46,217 nt of DNA from Xanthoparmelia taractica. Its lineage: Eukaryota > Ascomycota > Lecanoromycetes > Lecanorales > Parmeliaceae. Where the stretch lies: contig JANQBS010000288.1 in the NCBI GenBank assembly GCA_033085395.1, positions 1 to 46,217 of the forward strand, written 5' to 3'. The position numbers and the translations under genes are program-made. The notes beneath the pieces were generated by a model that saw only the letters and a program-made list of their open reading frames with translations, had not been told where the DNA came from and did no database searches. This document shows, piece after piece, positions 10,972-21,304 of the stretch (the stretch's first letter is position 1; each line of letters begins with the position of its first letter).

Positions 10972-13019
10972 ATGGGTTACTTCGATACTAAAATTGCGTC
11001 TTTGAGCCGACATGGCTCGTTGGAATTGAATTTCTACCGCGTGCACATCATCTATTTCCTTGTTACTATAGTCCTCTCATCCATCATCATGTATGGCAGC
11101 GGCATCAATGGCAACAGTGGCGACGCCGAAGCCTCCTTCAAACTTCGCTACATCGACGCCATCTTCCTTTGTGCAAGTTCCATGACTAACACGGGTTTGA
11201 ACACGGTCAATTTAAATGACTTGACGGGATTCCAGCAGTCCATCCTCTTTGTCCTTGCTCTGATGGGCAATATAACCGTCACGGCCAACGCCACCATCTG
11301 GATACGGCGGCATTTCTTTCGCAAGCATATGAAGGTATTTCTCAACAAGTCGAAAGCTGCGAGGGAGATAGTTGAGGAAATCGACCAAGAGAAGGGCAGA
11401 CTGGGTTCATTGGCCAACAGTCCTATTCACTCCGCTTCTTCTGGCATTGAGCGACAACCCGGAGCGGGTGTCTTGCAGAAAGTCCACTCAAGCGTGATCC
11501 GAGGTTCCAAAAGCCACCATGAAATCGGTCATGGTGGAATTCCCTATCCTTGGCAATGGGGGATTGGTAGGAAGATCGGGTCAAAGCTCACTGCGCCAGC
11601 CACCTTGATCCCAGAAAGACTGCACCACTACCTCTCATTTCAACCGTCGTATGACCAAAAAGTACGGCCCTCAACCTTGCTGCACAATCTGAGTCTGACA
11701 ACGAGCAGGGTCGCTTTCACTCCCTCAGCGAACGAGAGGCCGAGGAGCTTGGTGGCGTTGAATACCGAGCGTTAGGGGTTCTCATGTGGCTATTGCCTAT
11801 CTACATCTTCTTTTGGCTTGGACTGGCCATGGTGATAATGATTCCGTGGAGCTATAAGGATAGCGTTTGCAATCTCAACCCTGGATGGTAAGTCGCAGCC
11901 TGGACAAGTGGAGGTCTAACGGTATCGCTAATTTTTGGCCAGGTGGGCCTCGTTCTTGCTTGTCGCTGCGTACGGCAATTGCGGGCTCGACCTTTTGGCC
12001 CAAAGCATGATTCGTAGGTGGGGATCCATCAAGCTGATATTTAGAGACTTTAACACTGTTTTAGCTTTCCAAGGATTCTACCTCCCTCTGATCGTAGTCG
12101 GTGGTGTAAGTTTGGCAGGAAACACCTTCTTCCCAAGCTTTCTTCGATTCACGATATGGGCGTTAGCCAAGATCATCCCTGCGCATTCAAAGTTACACCA
12201 CAGTCTCACCTTCCTACTCGATCATCCCCGTCGATGCTTTATCCTCCTATTCCCATCTATCAATACATGGTACCTCACCGCCATCCAGACTGCACTCCAT
12301 CTTGCGCTTTGGATCTTCTGGATCCTTCTCCAGATCGATTACCCCACCATTTCAAGCATACCACCCGGAAACCGAGTCATGTCTGGACTGTTCCAAGCCA
12401 CCGGCATTCGCACCACTGGCTTGTACATTATCAACATGAGCGAGATTGCTCCCGCCCTGTTGGTACTGTACACGGCCGCCATGTACATATCAGCGCTTCC
12501 AGTCATCATTTCGATCCGGTCGACCAACGTGTATGAAGAACGCTCGCTTGGTGTACAGGAACCAGAGAAGTCGGACGGGGAAATCGGGTCGGAGCACTCA
12601 TATATCGGAGTAGGCACCATCCCCATATTAAAATCCATCAAGAAATAACCGGCTGATTCCTGCAGACCCATTTGCAAAGGCAGCTCACCGCGGACGCATG
12701 GTGGGTTTTCATCGGCTTCTTCCTCATCTGCATCGTAGAGCGCGACGCCCTCTCGATCCCATCCCCAGGCTTCGACATCTACGCCGTCCTCTTCGAAACC
12801 GTTTCCGCATTCGGTCTCGTCGGTGTTAGCACGGGTATTCCCTACGACACGTATTCTTTCTGTGGCGCATGGCATACGCTGAGTAAGCTCATCTTGATCG
12901 TTGTCATGTTGAAGGGCCGGCACAGAGGATTGCCGATGGCTATCGACCGGGCGGTACTTCTGCCAGGTCAGGAGCTGATGGAGAGGATGGATAGAGAATA
13001 CGAGCGCACAGGTGATTAG
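10972..13019 (+). CDS. TRK-type potassium transporter
   Basis: Exons are 10972-11661, 11709-11887, 11943-12609 and 12666-13019; introns are 47, 55 and 56 bp. The product is about 629 residues. The first module has NFYRVHIIYFLVTIVLSS, then LRYIDAIFLCASSMTNTGLN with the P-loop-like TNTGLNTVNLNDL. A long hydrophilic loop follows, then SLSEREAEELGGVEYRAL, the conserved TRK motif before the second module. Later modules show SGLFQATGIRTTGL, VYEERSLG, FETVSAFGLVGVSTGIP and the C-terminal LSKLILIVVMLKGRHRGLP. TRK proteins mediate high-affinity K+ uptake at the plasma membrane. The 47-bp first intron (11662-11708) is inferred from the frame change and the CTGAC branch site 9 bases from its AG; it is at the lower size limit. 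An upstream in-frame extension to 10834 would add 46 residues and is less likely. The protein is slightly shorter than many fungal TRKs (700-900). Confidence 0.92.
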
Positions 13020-14782
13020 AAGCCTCGCGCAGAAGTAGAGGAGATAATGAGAGAGGAGACTGGGAAGCAAGAAGAAGGCGAAAAAGAGGGCCAGAATCTG
13101 ACACAAGCTCAGGAGAAGAGGGACAGAATGCACCCAGATTCCGCTCAGGGAAGCTAATAATCAGACTACTTAATAAGAGCCCACAGATTCTCACCCTCCT
13201 GGGCTGAGCTGTAGTCGTCCACTCACCAGTGACCTCGCTTGAACCGATGGGCTGACCACTCGCCAATGCTACAGCCCATTGACCAAGACCGTCCCTTTTC
13301 CCAGAAGATTGTATCATTTATCTCCTGGCGATTGGACAGGGATCGCTGCCTCGCGAGTCCAAACAATCTCCACCAAACTAAGCTTTCGAAATCAAGAAAG
13401 AGAGCGAGCATCATGCCACATCGATTCCCACCATCCGACGCGTGATCATTGTTGTCCACGGACAACATTGAATCCTTCTCAGGTCTTCCTTGTTGAAGAG
13501 TCTATCCAACCCTTGGTAACCAACGTGTAATAGCTTATTGCCCGCCGCACGCTTCACACGCAGAGCGTTGGGTTTCTAGACGTGCGACGGGCGACGCCAA
13601 CGAGCAAACAGGCTTCTTATCCCCGGTTCAGATCACGACTTACCAACCCTCATTCGGCCCATGAGCCGTTCTTCTCATAGATGCCAGTACAGTACAGTAC
13701 AGTCCCCAAAATAGAAAACTTCGCTCCGACACACGGCCAAGATCGATCAGAAACCGCCCCTCAGTCAAGCAGTAAGGTACCGCAAGCCCCGCCGCTATTC
13801 TCCTTATGGACTACGACTCTGCAACCTCTTGGAAACGGGAAAGATTTAGCAAACGGGAAAGCGGAGGGGATACCGCTTCTCTCACCAAACCTTGTGAATG
13901 CCAACATCTCAGCTACTAGTACCACTCCTGGTCACTCTCCACAACACAACACAAACACAATTTTGATTGAGAAGTGTTTGTGTTGTCTTCTCTGCAGATG
14001 ACATTTACGAGTTTGAGTTTGCCTGTGCTTGAAGTATTTGCTGAAGTGGGTGGAGGAAAATAAGTGAAGTCTTCCTAGCAAGCAGCAAAGTGAAATGGGC
14101 AAGCGGGCGCTGAATGAAGTGATAAAAGCAGCTCTCAGCCTTCTCCAGCTATCACTCTTTGCTCTTTGAATCATCCCTCTTCTCCTATAATTCGTCGACT
14201 ACTTTACTGCCCTTCCTCTCTTTAATAATCTTTATCTTAATCTTATCACTTCTCTCTCTTCTCCGTCGAGCGCGATTCTCTGTTCACTTTCTCCATCTAT
14301 GTGGCACTCTTGAAATATTTTCTCAGTCGACCTTCACTTCCCTCATCTCCGTATATAAAGCTTCCGCGGGGAGAAGACGACAGCTAGCCTGCTTATCGGA
14401 ACGATTCTCGTTATTCTGCTGTATTCAGATACGTCGTGTCTGAGTGGGCGTTCACTATCATAAATCTATACCATCGTCAGCTCGAAAACGAGACACGTGG
14501 CGTGACGCACAGTCGGTCATAGTCGACGTATGTTGACTACCCACCAGGTACCAGCAACTAGTCATAGCCGACGTATGTTGACTACTAGCTGCAACTGGTC
14601 TTAATGACCATTGTTATTGGGCTTACGGTGTTGTAGCTATTGCATTGATTTTGGGAAAGGGGCGCCATCACCTTTCGACGATCTCGTTCAAGAAGGCAGG
14701 TGGAAATATGGGCATTTTGGTAGGTGAACCCTCCCTAGGGTGTTGAGCGTGAGCTCAAATGCAAGTGTTGTAGGATAGCCCA
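13020..14782. other. Intergenic with a duplicated 25-bp motif, no gene seen
   Basis: 1.76 kb between TRK and the SET gene. It contains an AGTAC tandem at 13685-13704, T/C-rich leader-like DNA at 14150-14280 and the direct repeat pair at 14516-14540 / 14561-14585. The open frames are short and without domain character. A possible small upstream exon of the SET gene ending near 14720 was considered but is not supported strongly. Confidence 0.45.
14516..14585. repeat. Direct repeat pair, 25 bp, 45 bp apart
   Basis: The sequence GTCATAGTCGACGTATGTTG, continuing ACTAC, at 14516-14540 recurs at 14561-14585 with one mismatch (T to C in the ninth base). Each unit contains near-palindromic AGTCGACGTATGTTGACT. 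Placed about 200 bp upstream of the SET gene, it could be a paired regulatory site; that is inference only. Confidence 0.75.
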
Positions 14783-16045
14783 ATGCTTGCGGGCCCCGCC
14801 ATTCTCTGGGGTATCCTGTTTTCAGATTGCAAAAGACACCCTCTACGCAGGGAGCAGAACCAAGCTGCAGATGACTCGTTTGATGCCGCAGACACACAGC
14901 TTTCAATCCAAGAAGAATCCGACACCGGCCAATCTGGCGAGTCGGTAAGAAAATCACTTGCCGGCCCTGCAATCCTGTGGGGTATACTTGTGTCAGAGTT
15001 CGATCTCGCAGCATGTAAAGTGCTCGACGCCAAAACCATTGTCAATCTCTGGCTCGCCGCCGGATATGAGTGCCAGCTGCCATTGTTGGAGGAGAATGCA
15101 CCCACTCCTCCAGCCGTAGAGGCCACACCCACCACAGACGAAGACCCCCCACGACCCCCGGACCCAATCGGCCCCTACATCATCAAAGCGTCCCCAGGCA
15201 AAGGCCAAGGCATCTTCGCATCTCGAGCCATACCCGCCGGCTCCCGCATCCTCGCCGACAAACCCTTCCTCCTCGTCCCAAAACCCTACAACAACCCCAA
15301 AGTCCTCTCCGCATTCGAGCGCATGCCCCTCTTAAACCGCAAACTCTACATGCAACTCTCCTGCCCCGACCACTCCTCTTTCTCCGCCAACGACATCCAC
15401 ACAACGGACGTAATGCGCATCTTCGAAGCCAACTGCTTCAACCTCGGCGACCAGGCCGCCGTCTTCCTAACCGCCACGCGCTTCAACCACTCCTGCCTTC
15501 CGAATACGTATTACTCCTGGAGCGATACGCGCCACGAGATAGCGTTTCACAGCATGCTCGATATCCCGCAAGGCGAGGAACTGACAATCTGCTACGGACG
15601 ACCGTTCCGCACGCGCCTGGAGCGGAGATCCGAGTTGCGCATTTATAATTTCTGCTGTCGGTGCCCGGCATGCGATGTCTCGACAATATTCGGCCAAGCG
15701 AGCGAGTTGCGCCGTCTTGAGATGAGGGCACTCGATGAGCAAATTTTGATGTTCCAGTCTCTGAACGACGAGGCGCGGATGACGCACGGATGGCAGGACC
15801 CTCTGACTGCTATATTGAGACTGATTGAGCTGATCAAGGAGGAGGGATTACATGGCGAGCTGATGACGCCATATCGTGATGCGGTGGATCTTCTCAAGGC
15901 GAAGGAGGAATTCAACGAGGCGTTGGTATTTGCGCGTTTGGAGTTGGAAGAGGAGGTGCGGTGTCTAGGGATGGACTCGGAGGTCGTTGGCAAGACGAGA
16001 GAGTATATTCGAGGTCTCGAGATGGCGCTCGCTGAGAAAGTTTGA
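14783..16045 (+). CDS. SET-domain protein (SMYD/SET5-like), putative lysine methyltransferase
   Basis: A single 420-codon frame. The SET domain spans about residues 130-300. It opens with SPGKGQGIFASRAIPAGSRI, has the conserved core RFNHSCLPNTYYSW and closes with IPQGEELTICYG, where the Tyr is the usual catalytic-site tyrosine. A Cys-rich post-SET motif, CCRCPACD, follows. The C-terminal 110 residues are helical. Homologues methylate lysines on histones or other proteins with SAM; no MYND finger is visible. The N-terminal 130 residues are unusual: the 11-residue string LAGPAILWGIL occurs twice, 57 residues apart, separated by an acidic linker. The ATG at 14783 is directly preceded in frame by TAG, which could also be an intron acceptor, so a further upstream exon is possible. 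At the 3' end, a +1 shift would extend the helical tail by about 20 residues. Confidence 0.88.
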   Translation: MLAGPAILWGILFSDCKRHPLRREQNQAADDSFDAADTQLSIQEESDTGQSGESVRKSLAGPAILWGILVSEFDLAACKVLDAKTIVNLWLAAGYECQLPLLEENAPTPPAVEATPTTDEDPPRPPDPIGPYIIKASPGKGQGIFASRAIPAGSRILADKPFLLVPKPYNNPKVLSAFERMPLLNRKLYMQLSCPDHSSFSANDIHTTDVMRIFEANCFNLGDQAAVFLTATRFNHSCLPNTYYSWSDTRHEIAFHSMLDIPQGEELTICYGRPFRTRLERRSELRIYNFCCRCPACDVSTIFGQASELRRLEMRALDEQILMFQSLNDEARMTHGWQDPLTAILRLIELIKEEGLHGELMTPYRDAVDLLKAKEEFNEALVFARLELEEEVRCLGMDSEVVGKTREYIRGLEMALAEKV

Positions 16046-17170
16046 GGAGGCGAAGAGAAGGGAGCTTGAGCTGGACAACGAAACTATGGACCCCGGCGCA
16101 GACACCTAGGAACTGGACAATACCTCGAAACCCCCATCACAACCCCAACCGACCAAAAAGCCACACGAAGATCCTCCACATTACATATACCCCCAACAAC
16201 CAACCCACCACCCTCCTCCCCCCATCAGAGAGCCCAAAAACGCGCTGGAATCGAGCCATTAGAGACGAAACTCGATACACAGGATGCTGACATCGAGGAT
16301 CCCGAAAGCGCCCCCGAACACGAGAACAAAGACCACGCCACCACGCCTCTGCCCACCGAGTCACAGTCTTCCAGTCCGCGGCCCGTGCGCAGCAAGTGAA
16401 GTAAGTTATCTTGAAATGACTTCTGCTGTGTGCGTGGCATATGTACGGGACGGGACAGATCGAGTAGGATGCAGACGGATGCTTGAGTGGGTGAGTGGGA
16501 GCGGGCAAGGCGGGGTATAGTATGTTGTTTATATCACTCATACCACTGACACCATTTATATTCCACATATCATCCACAATCAGTCACAATTACACTTACA
16601 CACAACAATGCCAGGTAGAGAGGAACAGAGAGACAGAGGCAGAAAGAGTCGCGAGGACCATCGATCCCCTGTCCATCCAATCCATTGCAGTCCACTTCAG
16701 TGCCTCCTTTCTTCCTTTTTGATATGGTTCTCATCTTCGCTTACTTCCTTTTCCTTACTTGCGCAACCCACCGACTTAATCCATAAAACGCATCCACTCA
16801 CTTTATCGACTTTTCCTCCGTCTATTAAGCATTCACCCACTTACGCACTTATCCATCCTCCCCCTTCCATCCATCCCATCTATTCCAAACCCCCTCCCCC
16901 CTTTTCCTCACTTTTCCCCGACCCCGATATCCTCATATACTCACCTCCTTATCCTTCTATCTTCCCTCCCCGACTCGGTCCCTTCTCCCCTGATTACTTA
17001 ATCAATTAAACCGACGCATCAGACCATATCTTATCGCTTCCATAAATAGACCAAAAATGGGCATGGAGGGAAGTGGATGAGATGGGCGCGTGAGTGGTGT
17101 GGTATGGTGTGGAGTGGAGGAAAGGACGATGGTGTGCATCGTGGAATAATTGGTGTATGTAGTGGAGTAA

Positions 17171-17400
17171 GCGCGTGAGTAGGGTAAAGAGGGTAAGAGT
17201 GAAAGAGGGGAGGGATGCTAAGGGGGAAGAAAGGAGTGAAAAGAGAGAGAGATACCAAGGGAAAAGAAAAAGAGCGAGAGCGAGAGAGAGAAAGGGAAGA
17301 AGAGAGAGGGAGAGGGAGAGAAAGACGAGAGAAAGAGAGAGAGAAAAAGAAAGAGGGAGAGAGAGTGTGTGTGCGTGTGTGTGTGGGAGGGTTTGGATAG
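17171..17400. repeat. Purine tract, (GA)n/(GAAA)n-like, ending in (GT)n
   Basis: About 200 bases of nearly pure purine on the + strand, dominated by GAGA and AAAGAG units, closing with GTGTGTGCGTGTGTGTGTG around 17365-17385. Long homopurine tracts can form triplex (H-DNA) structures; whether this one does cannot be read from the sequence. Confidence 0.85.
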
Positions 17401-17762
17401 GATAAGACGGCATAGGATCGGATCGGAAGGATAGGATGCTTTAAGATGGGAGAGATGGTATGGGTAGGAGTACGTGCCGTGCCATGACTTCTTGTGAGAT
17501 GGAGTAGGATAGGAGGGATAGAATTGCATGGTATGGATAGGAGGAATAGAAGGGATGGCATAGTATGGTATGGTATATCGAAATCGAGGGAGCTAGAAAA
17601 AGGGGGCCGGTACGGCACATCCATCTATGTAGCTGTCATGTTCATTTCCCTCTTCCCCCCCCGCCCCGTTTTTTTGGACGGAGCCAGGAGTCGTCGAAGT
17701 AGCTATCTAGCTAGCTACCTAGCTGGTTGGCTACCTAGACACCTAGGTTCCATCTCCATCTG

Positions 17763-17794
17763 CATCAACATCAACATCAACATCAACATCAACA
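17763..17794. repeat. Microsatellite (CATCAA)n
   Basis: Five near-perfect six-base CATCAA units, preceded by related CATCTC units. Simple repeat. Confidence 0.9.
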
Positions 17795-18772
17795 TTGAAA
17801 CACATTAAACCCAATATGCTATAGAAGAAGCGAGAGCGGGTATCTTACGTGGTGTACGTGTCCTGCGTCTTTCCTTCTCCTTCCCTTCTCAGATTACCAA
17901 CAAACCCCATATACGCATGAAAACATCTTCCTCTCATCATCTCATCATCAAATCCTATATCCATCGTATGCCCATCGAGCCAGCCGAGGCAGCGGAGGCA
18001 GCGAAAGAGCAATAGTGCGTGCGTACCTACCTATATACCTACCTATACACATACCTACCTAACCCACAATTCCCCGTTGGAAAAGAGTAGACGTATCTAC
18101 CTACCTATCCGAACAATCTAACTGCCTCCGATTGAGTTGGGCTCATCAGGCGCGAGCAGCAGAGAAAAAGGTATGAAATATAAAGTAGCTGAACGAACAA
18201 ACATGAACAAGCACGGCGCTGGGTATTGTTTGACGTGGTTGAATCTAGACAGAGACTGTATAGACAAAGTAAGGTAGGCATAGAAGTAAAGTAGCAGTAT
18301 TCAGAAAACAGGTTCAGTTCAGCCGGTCCATTCCAGCCAACTACTTTTTACGCAAGGTAGTCGGATAAAGTGCCAAGAAAACTTGTGCAAAAAGACTCGT
18401 GGACGCATCTGGCGCATATGAAGCCTCTAGCGAGAGGATTCGATTCGCATGTTAGGTGCGCGCAGAGTAGGATAGAGGCCTGGGCAAGGTGACGTAGGGT
18501 TGGTTTGTATAGCCGCGTGTCATCTATCTGAGCGTCGTTATGCTTTTCTCTCACGAGACGGCAAAAAGAGTGAGTGCTGCTGCCATCTTTTATCCGTGTG
18601 CGAGATTTTGAACAAAACATAGCTGGCTGTGAATTTTTCAGAGTTCACGCCTTACTGATCCATGAAGGCTGTTCCGGCTTGTTCAAAGGGTATGCTGTGA
18701 CGTCCTCAATCGGACCTCCATGTTTGGGTTGCGCTTCGTCGTTGAACCGTGCACCCAGCCTGCTCAAGCACC

Positions 18773-19414
18773 ATGGCTCTCCGACGCTTCTTCATATCTG
18801 CAATACTGCTCACTTGTGCCATAAACACGTCAGCCCATCCTCACGCAACAGATCTCAGGTCGCTTCAAACGACCAAACCATCCACCCTATCAATCACCAT
18901 CCCACAGACATCCGAACCCAATTACAACAGCACCGCCGCGCCACCGCGACCACCGGCCCCAGTAGGCGCCATCGTGTGTTTCCAAGCACATCCGACGCGC
19001 CAAAAAACCAACGTGGACGGCTGCCGCCCCACCCTCAACTATTTCCGCGGCTTCCCAAACTACCGCCTCGTGCAGGATTTCCAAGAGGGCCGGTACCCAA
19101 AGGTGCCGTCGAAGCCGCCGTACGCCGTGCATCACAAACACAGCAACTGCGCGATAGAGATTGCGTCGGATAATCCGTCTATCAGAGATGAATTTTCGTT
19201 TGAGCAGGCTAGGGCGCTGGCGACGGAGATTTTGGAGGTTTGTCAGGACAAGGGAGGGAGAGGGGGGACTGCGCCGATTGGGCATGGGATTGGGTGGAGG
19301 GTTAGTGTTATTGGGTATATATTGCCGCCGGATCCTCCTGATGGTCTGGGTGTGCTTGAGGAAGGTGGAGAGGAGAATGGGACGTCGTCGCCAGTGGTTG
19401 TCGTTAAGGTTTGA
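18773..19414 (+). CDS. Small secreted protein with four cysteines (effector-like)
   Basis: A single exon of 213 residues. The N-terminus MALRRFFISAILLTCAINTSA is a clear signal peptide. A Thr/Pro/Ser-rich linker follows to about residue 65. The mature domain has four cysteines (69, 84, 126 and 157), compatible with two disulphides. Its layout is C, then GCRPTLNYF, then HKHSNCAIEI, then FSFEQARALATEILEVC, then GGTAPIGHGIGWRVSVIG. This spacing, ending in a glycine-rich strand and GWxVxVxG, matches a widespread unnamed family of fungal secreted proteins. It probably acts in the apoplast or cell wall; no enzymatic motif is visible. The start ATG at 18773 has a good context (CACCATGG) and is preferred over an in-frame upstream one at 18749. 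The C-terminal 30 residues are acidic and disordered. It is convergent with the gene at 19663. Confidence 0.8.
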   Translation: MALRRFFISAILLTCAINTSAHPHATDLRSLQTTKPSTLSITIPQTSEPNYNSTAAPPRPPAPVGAIVCFQAHPTRQKTNVDGCRPTLNYFRGFPNYRLVQDFQEGRYPKVPSKPPYAVHHKHSNCAIEIASDNPSIRDEFSFEQARALATEILEVCQDKGGRGGTAPIGHGIGWRVSVIGYILPPDPPDGLGVLEEGGEENGTSSPVVVVKV

Positions 19415-19662
19415 AAGTGGCTGGATGAATCTGGCGAGGAGCGATCAGGAGGTTGATTGGAGTTAAAGCAGAATAGGAAGGAAGGAAGAGACGTTGAGGC
19501 CTAGGCACTTATGCGGTGTGACCTGTGCTACAGGCTTGTAGCTGAAAAAGTGCACAGCCAACACTGTATATACCTACAACCATTCAGCAAGTATGGAAAT
19601 AGTCCAGGAGCGGACTCGTCTTACGAAATGGTCCACCAAGCATCCATCTCCACCACCCCTTC

Positions 19663-20064
19663 TCATCCCATCAAATACCCCACCCACGGCATCACCAACC
19701 CCCCCACAAAAATCCAAAACTGCGGAAACCCCTCTCCAAACTCCGGATCCACAGCCAACGTCCCCGGATACAAAATCGCACTGAGCCCCGCAACCCAGTA
19801 CAAACTGCCCAAGATAGCCGCCGTCCACAGCGAGTCCTTGGCCTGCTGAGGAGTAGTCGCCCCGCGCCAGGTATAATATGCGGTGAGGATGCCGAGGAAG
19901 AGACCAAAGGACATGGTTTGGCCGTTGTGAAATTTGGCATGAGGGGGCCAGCGGGGATTGAGGACGTGGGATTCGCTCCAGTCGGCGATGTAGCAGCCGG
20001 TGGAAGTGACGAGGGCGCAGGCAGATAGGAGGACACGGCCCAGGGTAAGGGGGGGACGAGGCAT
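19663..20064 (-). CDS. Four-helix membrane protein, fungal DUF6640-like
   Basis: A single exon of 133 residues. Four hydrophobic segments are visible: RVLLSACALVTSTGCYIADW, FGLFLGILTAYYTW, LWTAAILGSLYWVAGLSAIL and FWIFVGGLVMPWVGYLMG. Between the first two lies the conserved-looking stretch HVLNPRWPPHAKFHNGQTMS, a distinctive signature of a small fungal membrane family that I recall as DUF6640; the Pfam label is from memory and should be checked. Its function is unknown. The NPRWPPHAKFH motif with two His could face the lumen and bind something, but that is speculation. The ATG at 20064 starts at the conserved MPRPPLTLGR. A longer frame on the same strand is a shadow. Confidence 0.75.
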   Translation of the reverse strand: MPRPPLTLGRVLLSACALVTSTGCYIADWSESHVLNPRWPPHAKFHNGQTMSFGLFLGILTAYYTWRGATTPQQAKDSLWTAAILGSLYWVAGLSAILYPGTLAVDPEFGEGFPQFWIFVGGLVMPWVGYLMG

Positions 20065-20765
20065 GTTGGGTGTTGTTGGGTAAGTAGGATGGAGTCGAAT
20101 GGGTTGCGGCGATGATGATGAGGGAGGTGAGAGGATAGGGTGTTGATGTTGCTCTGGTCAATGGCTATACTTAACTCGTAGAGACTGAGAGATGAATTCC
20201 TTCATTTACGAAAGCATCGGAATTGGAAACGGCTCCTCGCACCGACCCATGGTCCGAGACTCCGTCTTGGCAGCTTCTAGATTGGGATTAGCGGATTTCC
20301 ATATCTACCTTGGCCAACTCCCTTCCGAAAATGTAACTGTCTAACTTCTACTGCATCAGGCATTCATAATTACTTGCGACCCCTCGATCTCGTCCACCTC
20401 CTGGCGTGCTACTTTTGTTTACGGCTTGAGCAAGCGGTACAGGCACGCCCTCGTATTTGCGGCCTCCATCCCTCGTCGCTCGCTCCGCAATTCATCTCAG
20501 AGATGATTTCTACCTTCAACAATGCTAGAAGCCATTCTACTCGACTATATTGCGCTGGATCTCTCTATCTTGAATCTTTCCTTTAACCCGAGTTCAAGAC
20601 CTCCTTCATATGAACGTAAGCCGTCGATCTACGAAGATGGTCAGAGTGATGGTTGGAATTTTTAGGATATTAAGATGGAGTATCGATTCTGTCGACTGGA
20701 TAAGCGTGATGAGGTACCGCTGCACTGGGTATTCTTGTTCTGAAAGAACCTCAGCACACCCCGAT
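20065..20765. other. Intergenic, no gene seen
   Basis: Between the membrane-protein start and the end of the broken HET gene. It holds the presumed promoter of the former and the 3' flank of the latter. No repeat or RNA gene was recognised. Confidence 0.5.
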
Positions 20766-20974
20766 TCAGTATCTGTAACTCCAGATACATCCAGTGCCCT
20801 TGCCAAATTTATACAACAGGTCCTGGTACCAAGCATCGCCATCCTGATGATAGAAAACCCCAATTCTACGGTATTCACCCTTCTTCTCGTTGCTGAAGGC
20901 AAGGGGTAATCCCCAGATTTTTCCGCGGTTGTCTTCATACGAGATATTTTTCCGCCCAAAATCCCTTGATAATC
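20766..20974 (-). pseudogene. HET-domain gene, 3' fragment (severed by transposon)
   Basis: Minus-strand translation ending at TGA 20768-20766 gives a typical HET-protein C-terminus: IWGLPLAFSNEKKGEYRRIG, then VFYHQDGDAWYQDL. The frame joins the right-hand fragment (30415-31899) once the inserted element and one copy of its 8-bp target duplication (TGATAATC) are removed, giving FDADYQGIL across the junction. A one-base shift is needed at the A-run around 20946-20952. This proves both flanks belonged to one gene. Confidence 0.85.
20967..20974. repeat. 8-bp target-site duplication, left copy (TGATAATC)
   Basis: TGATAATC directly abuts the left terminus CAGTGCTGGCGAT. The identical octamer sits at 30415-30422 directly beyond the right terminus. 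An 8-bp duplication is diagnostic of hAT-superfamily insertion. Confidence 0.88.
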
Positions 20975-21170
20975 CAGTGCTGGCGATGGTGCACCAACTA
21001 ACTGCTCCACCAACAGTTGAACCAGTTGGTTCTAGCAGTTGACGGTGCAGTTTAAGGTCTGACAGTTGACAGTTGGTGTGGTTTTGATCTGAAAATCAAC
21101 TGATCCACTGATAGTTTTGACGATTTTCTAGATAGATAATGACTTGACTGTTTTAGGCTTAGATTGGTAT

Positions 21171-21304
21171 TGAAGGAAGGAACGGGGAGAAAAGGATTAC
21201 TAAGCACCAGGCTTTCTTTTTATAAAATAGCACTTAGCAAGTAGATACTCTTAGATAGAGAATATACGAACGAAATTAACCTCTGCTACTATTATGATTA
21301 TTCA
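21171..21304 (+). repeat. Left LTR (134 bp)
   Basis: It begins TGAAGGAAGGAACGGGG and ends GATTATTCA. TATAAAATA at 21221-21229 is a plausible TATA box. It differs from the right LTR at about 8 of 134 positions, all transitions. Confidence 0.9.

Larger units (their letters stand above)
16046..18772. other. Long low-complexity intergenic region
   Basis: 2.7 kb between the SET and secreted-protein genes. It comprises C/T-rich DNA (16770-16990), a purine-rich tract (17171-17400), GGAT/GGTAT-rich DNA (17400-17580), CTAG-rich DNA (17690-17745), a CATCAA microsatellite (17763-17794) and ACCT-type runs (18022-18060). The open frames simply mirror these repeats. No tRNA, transposon end or conserved domain was recognised. 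Confidence 0.6.

Noticed and set aside
17031..17624. Ser/Leu/His-rich open frames of up to 197 codons on the minus strand
   Set aside because: They are translations of the purine/pyrimidine tract and simple repeats, which rarely contain stops.
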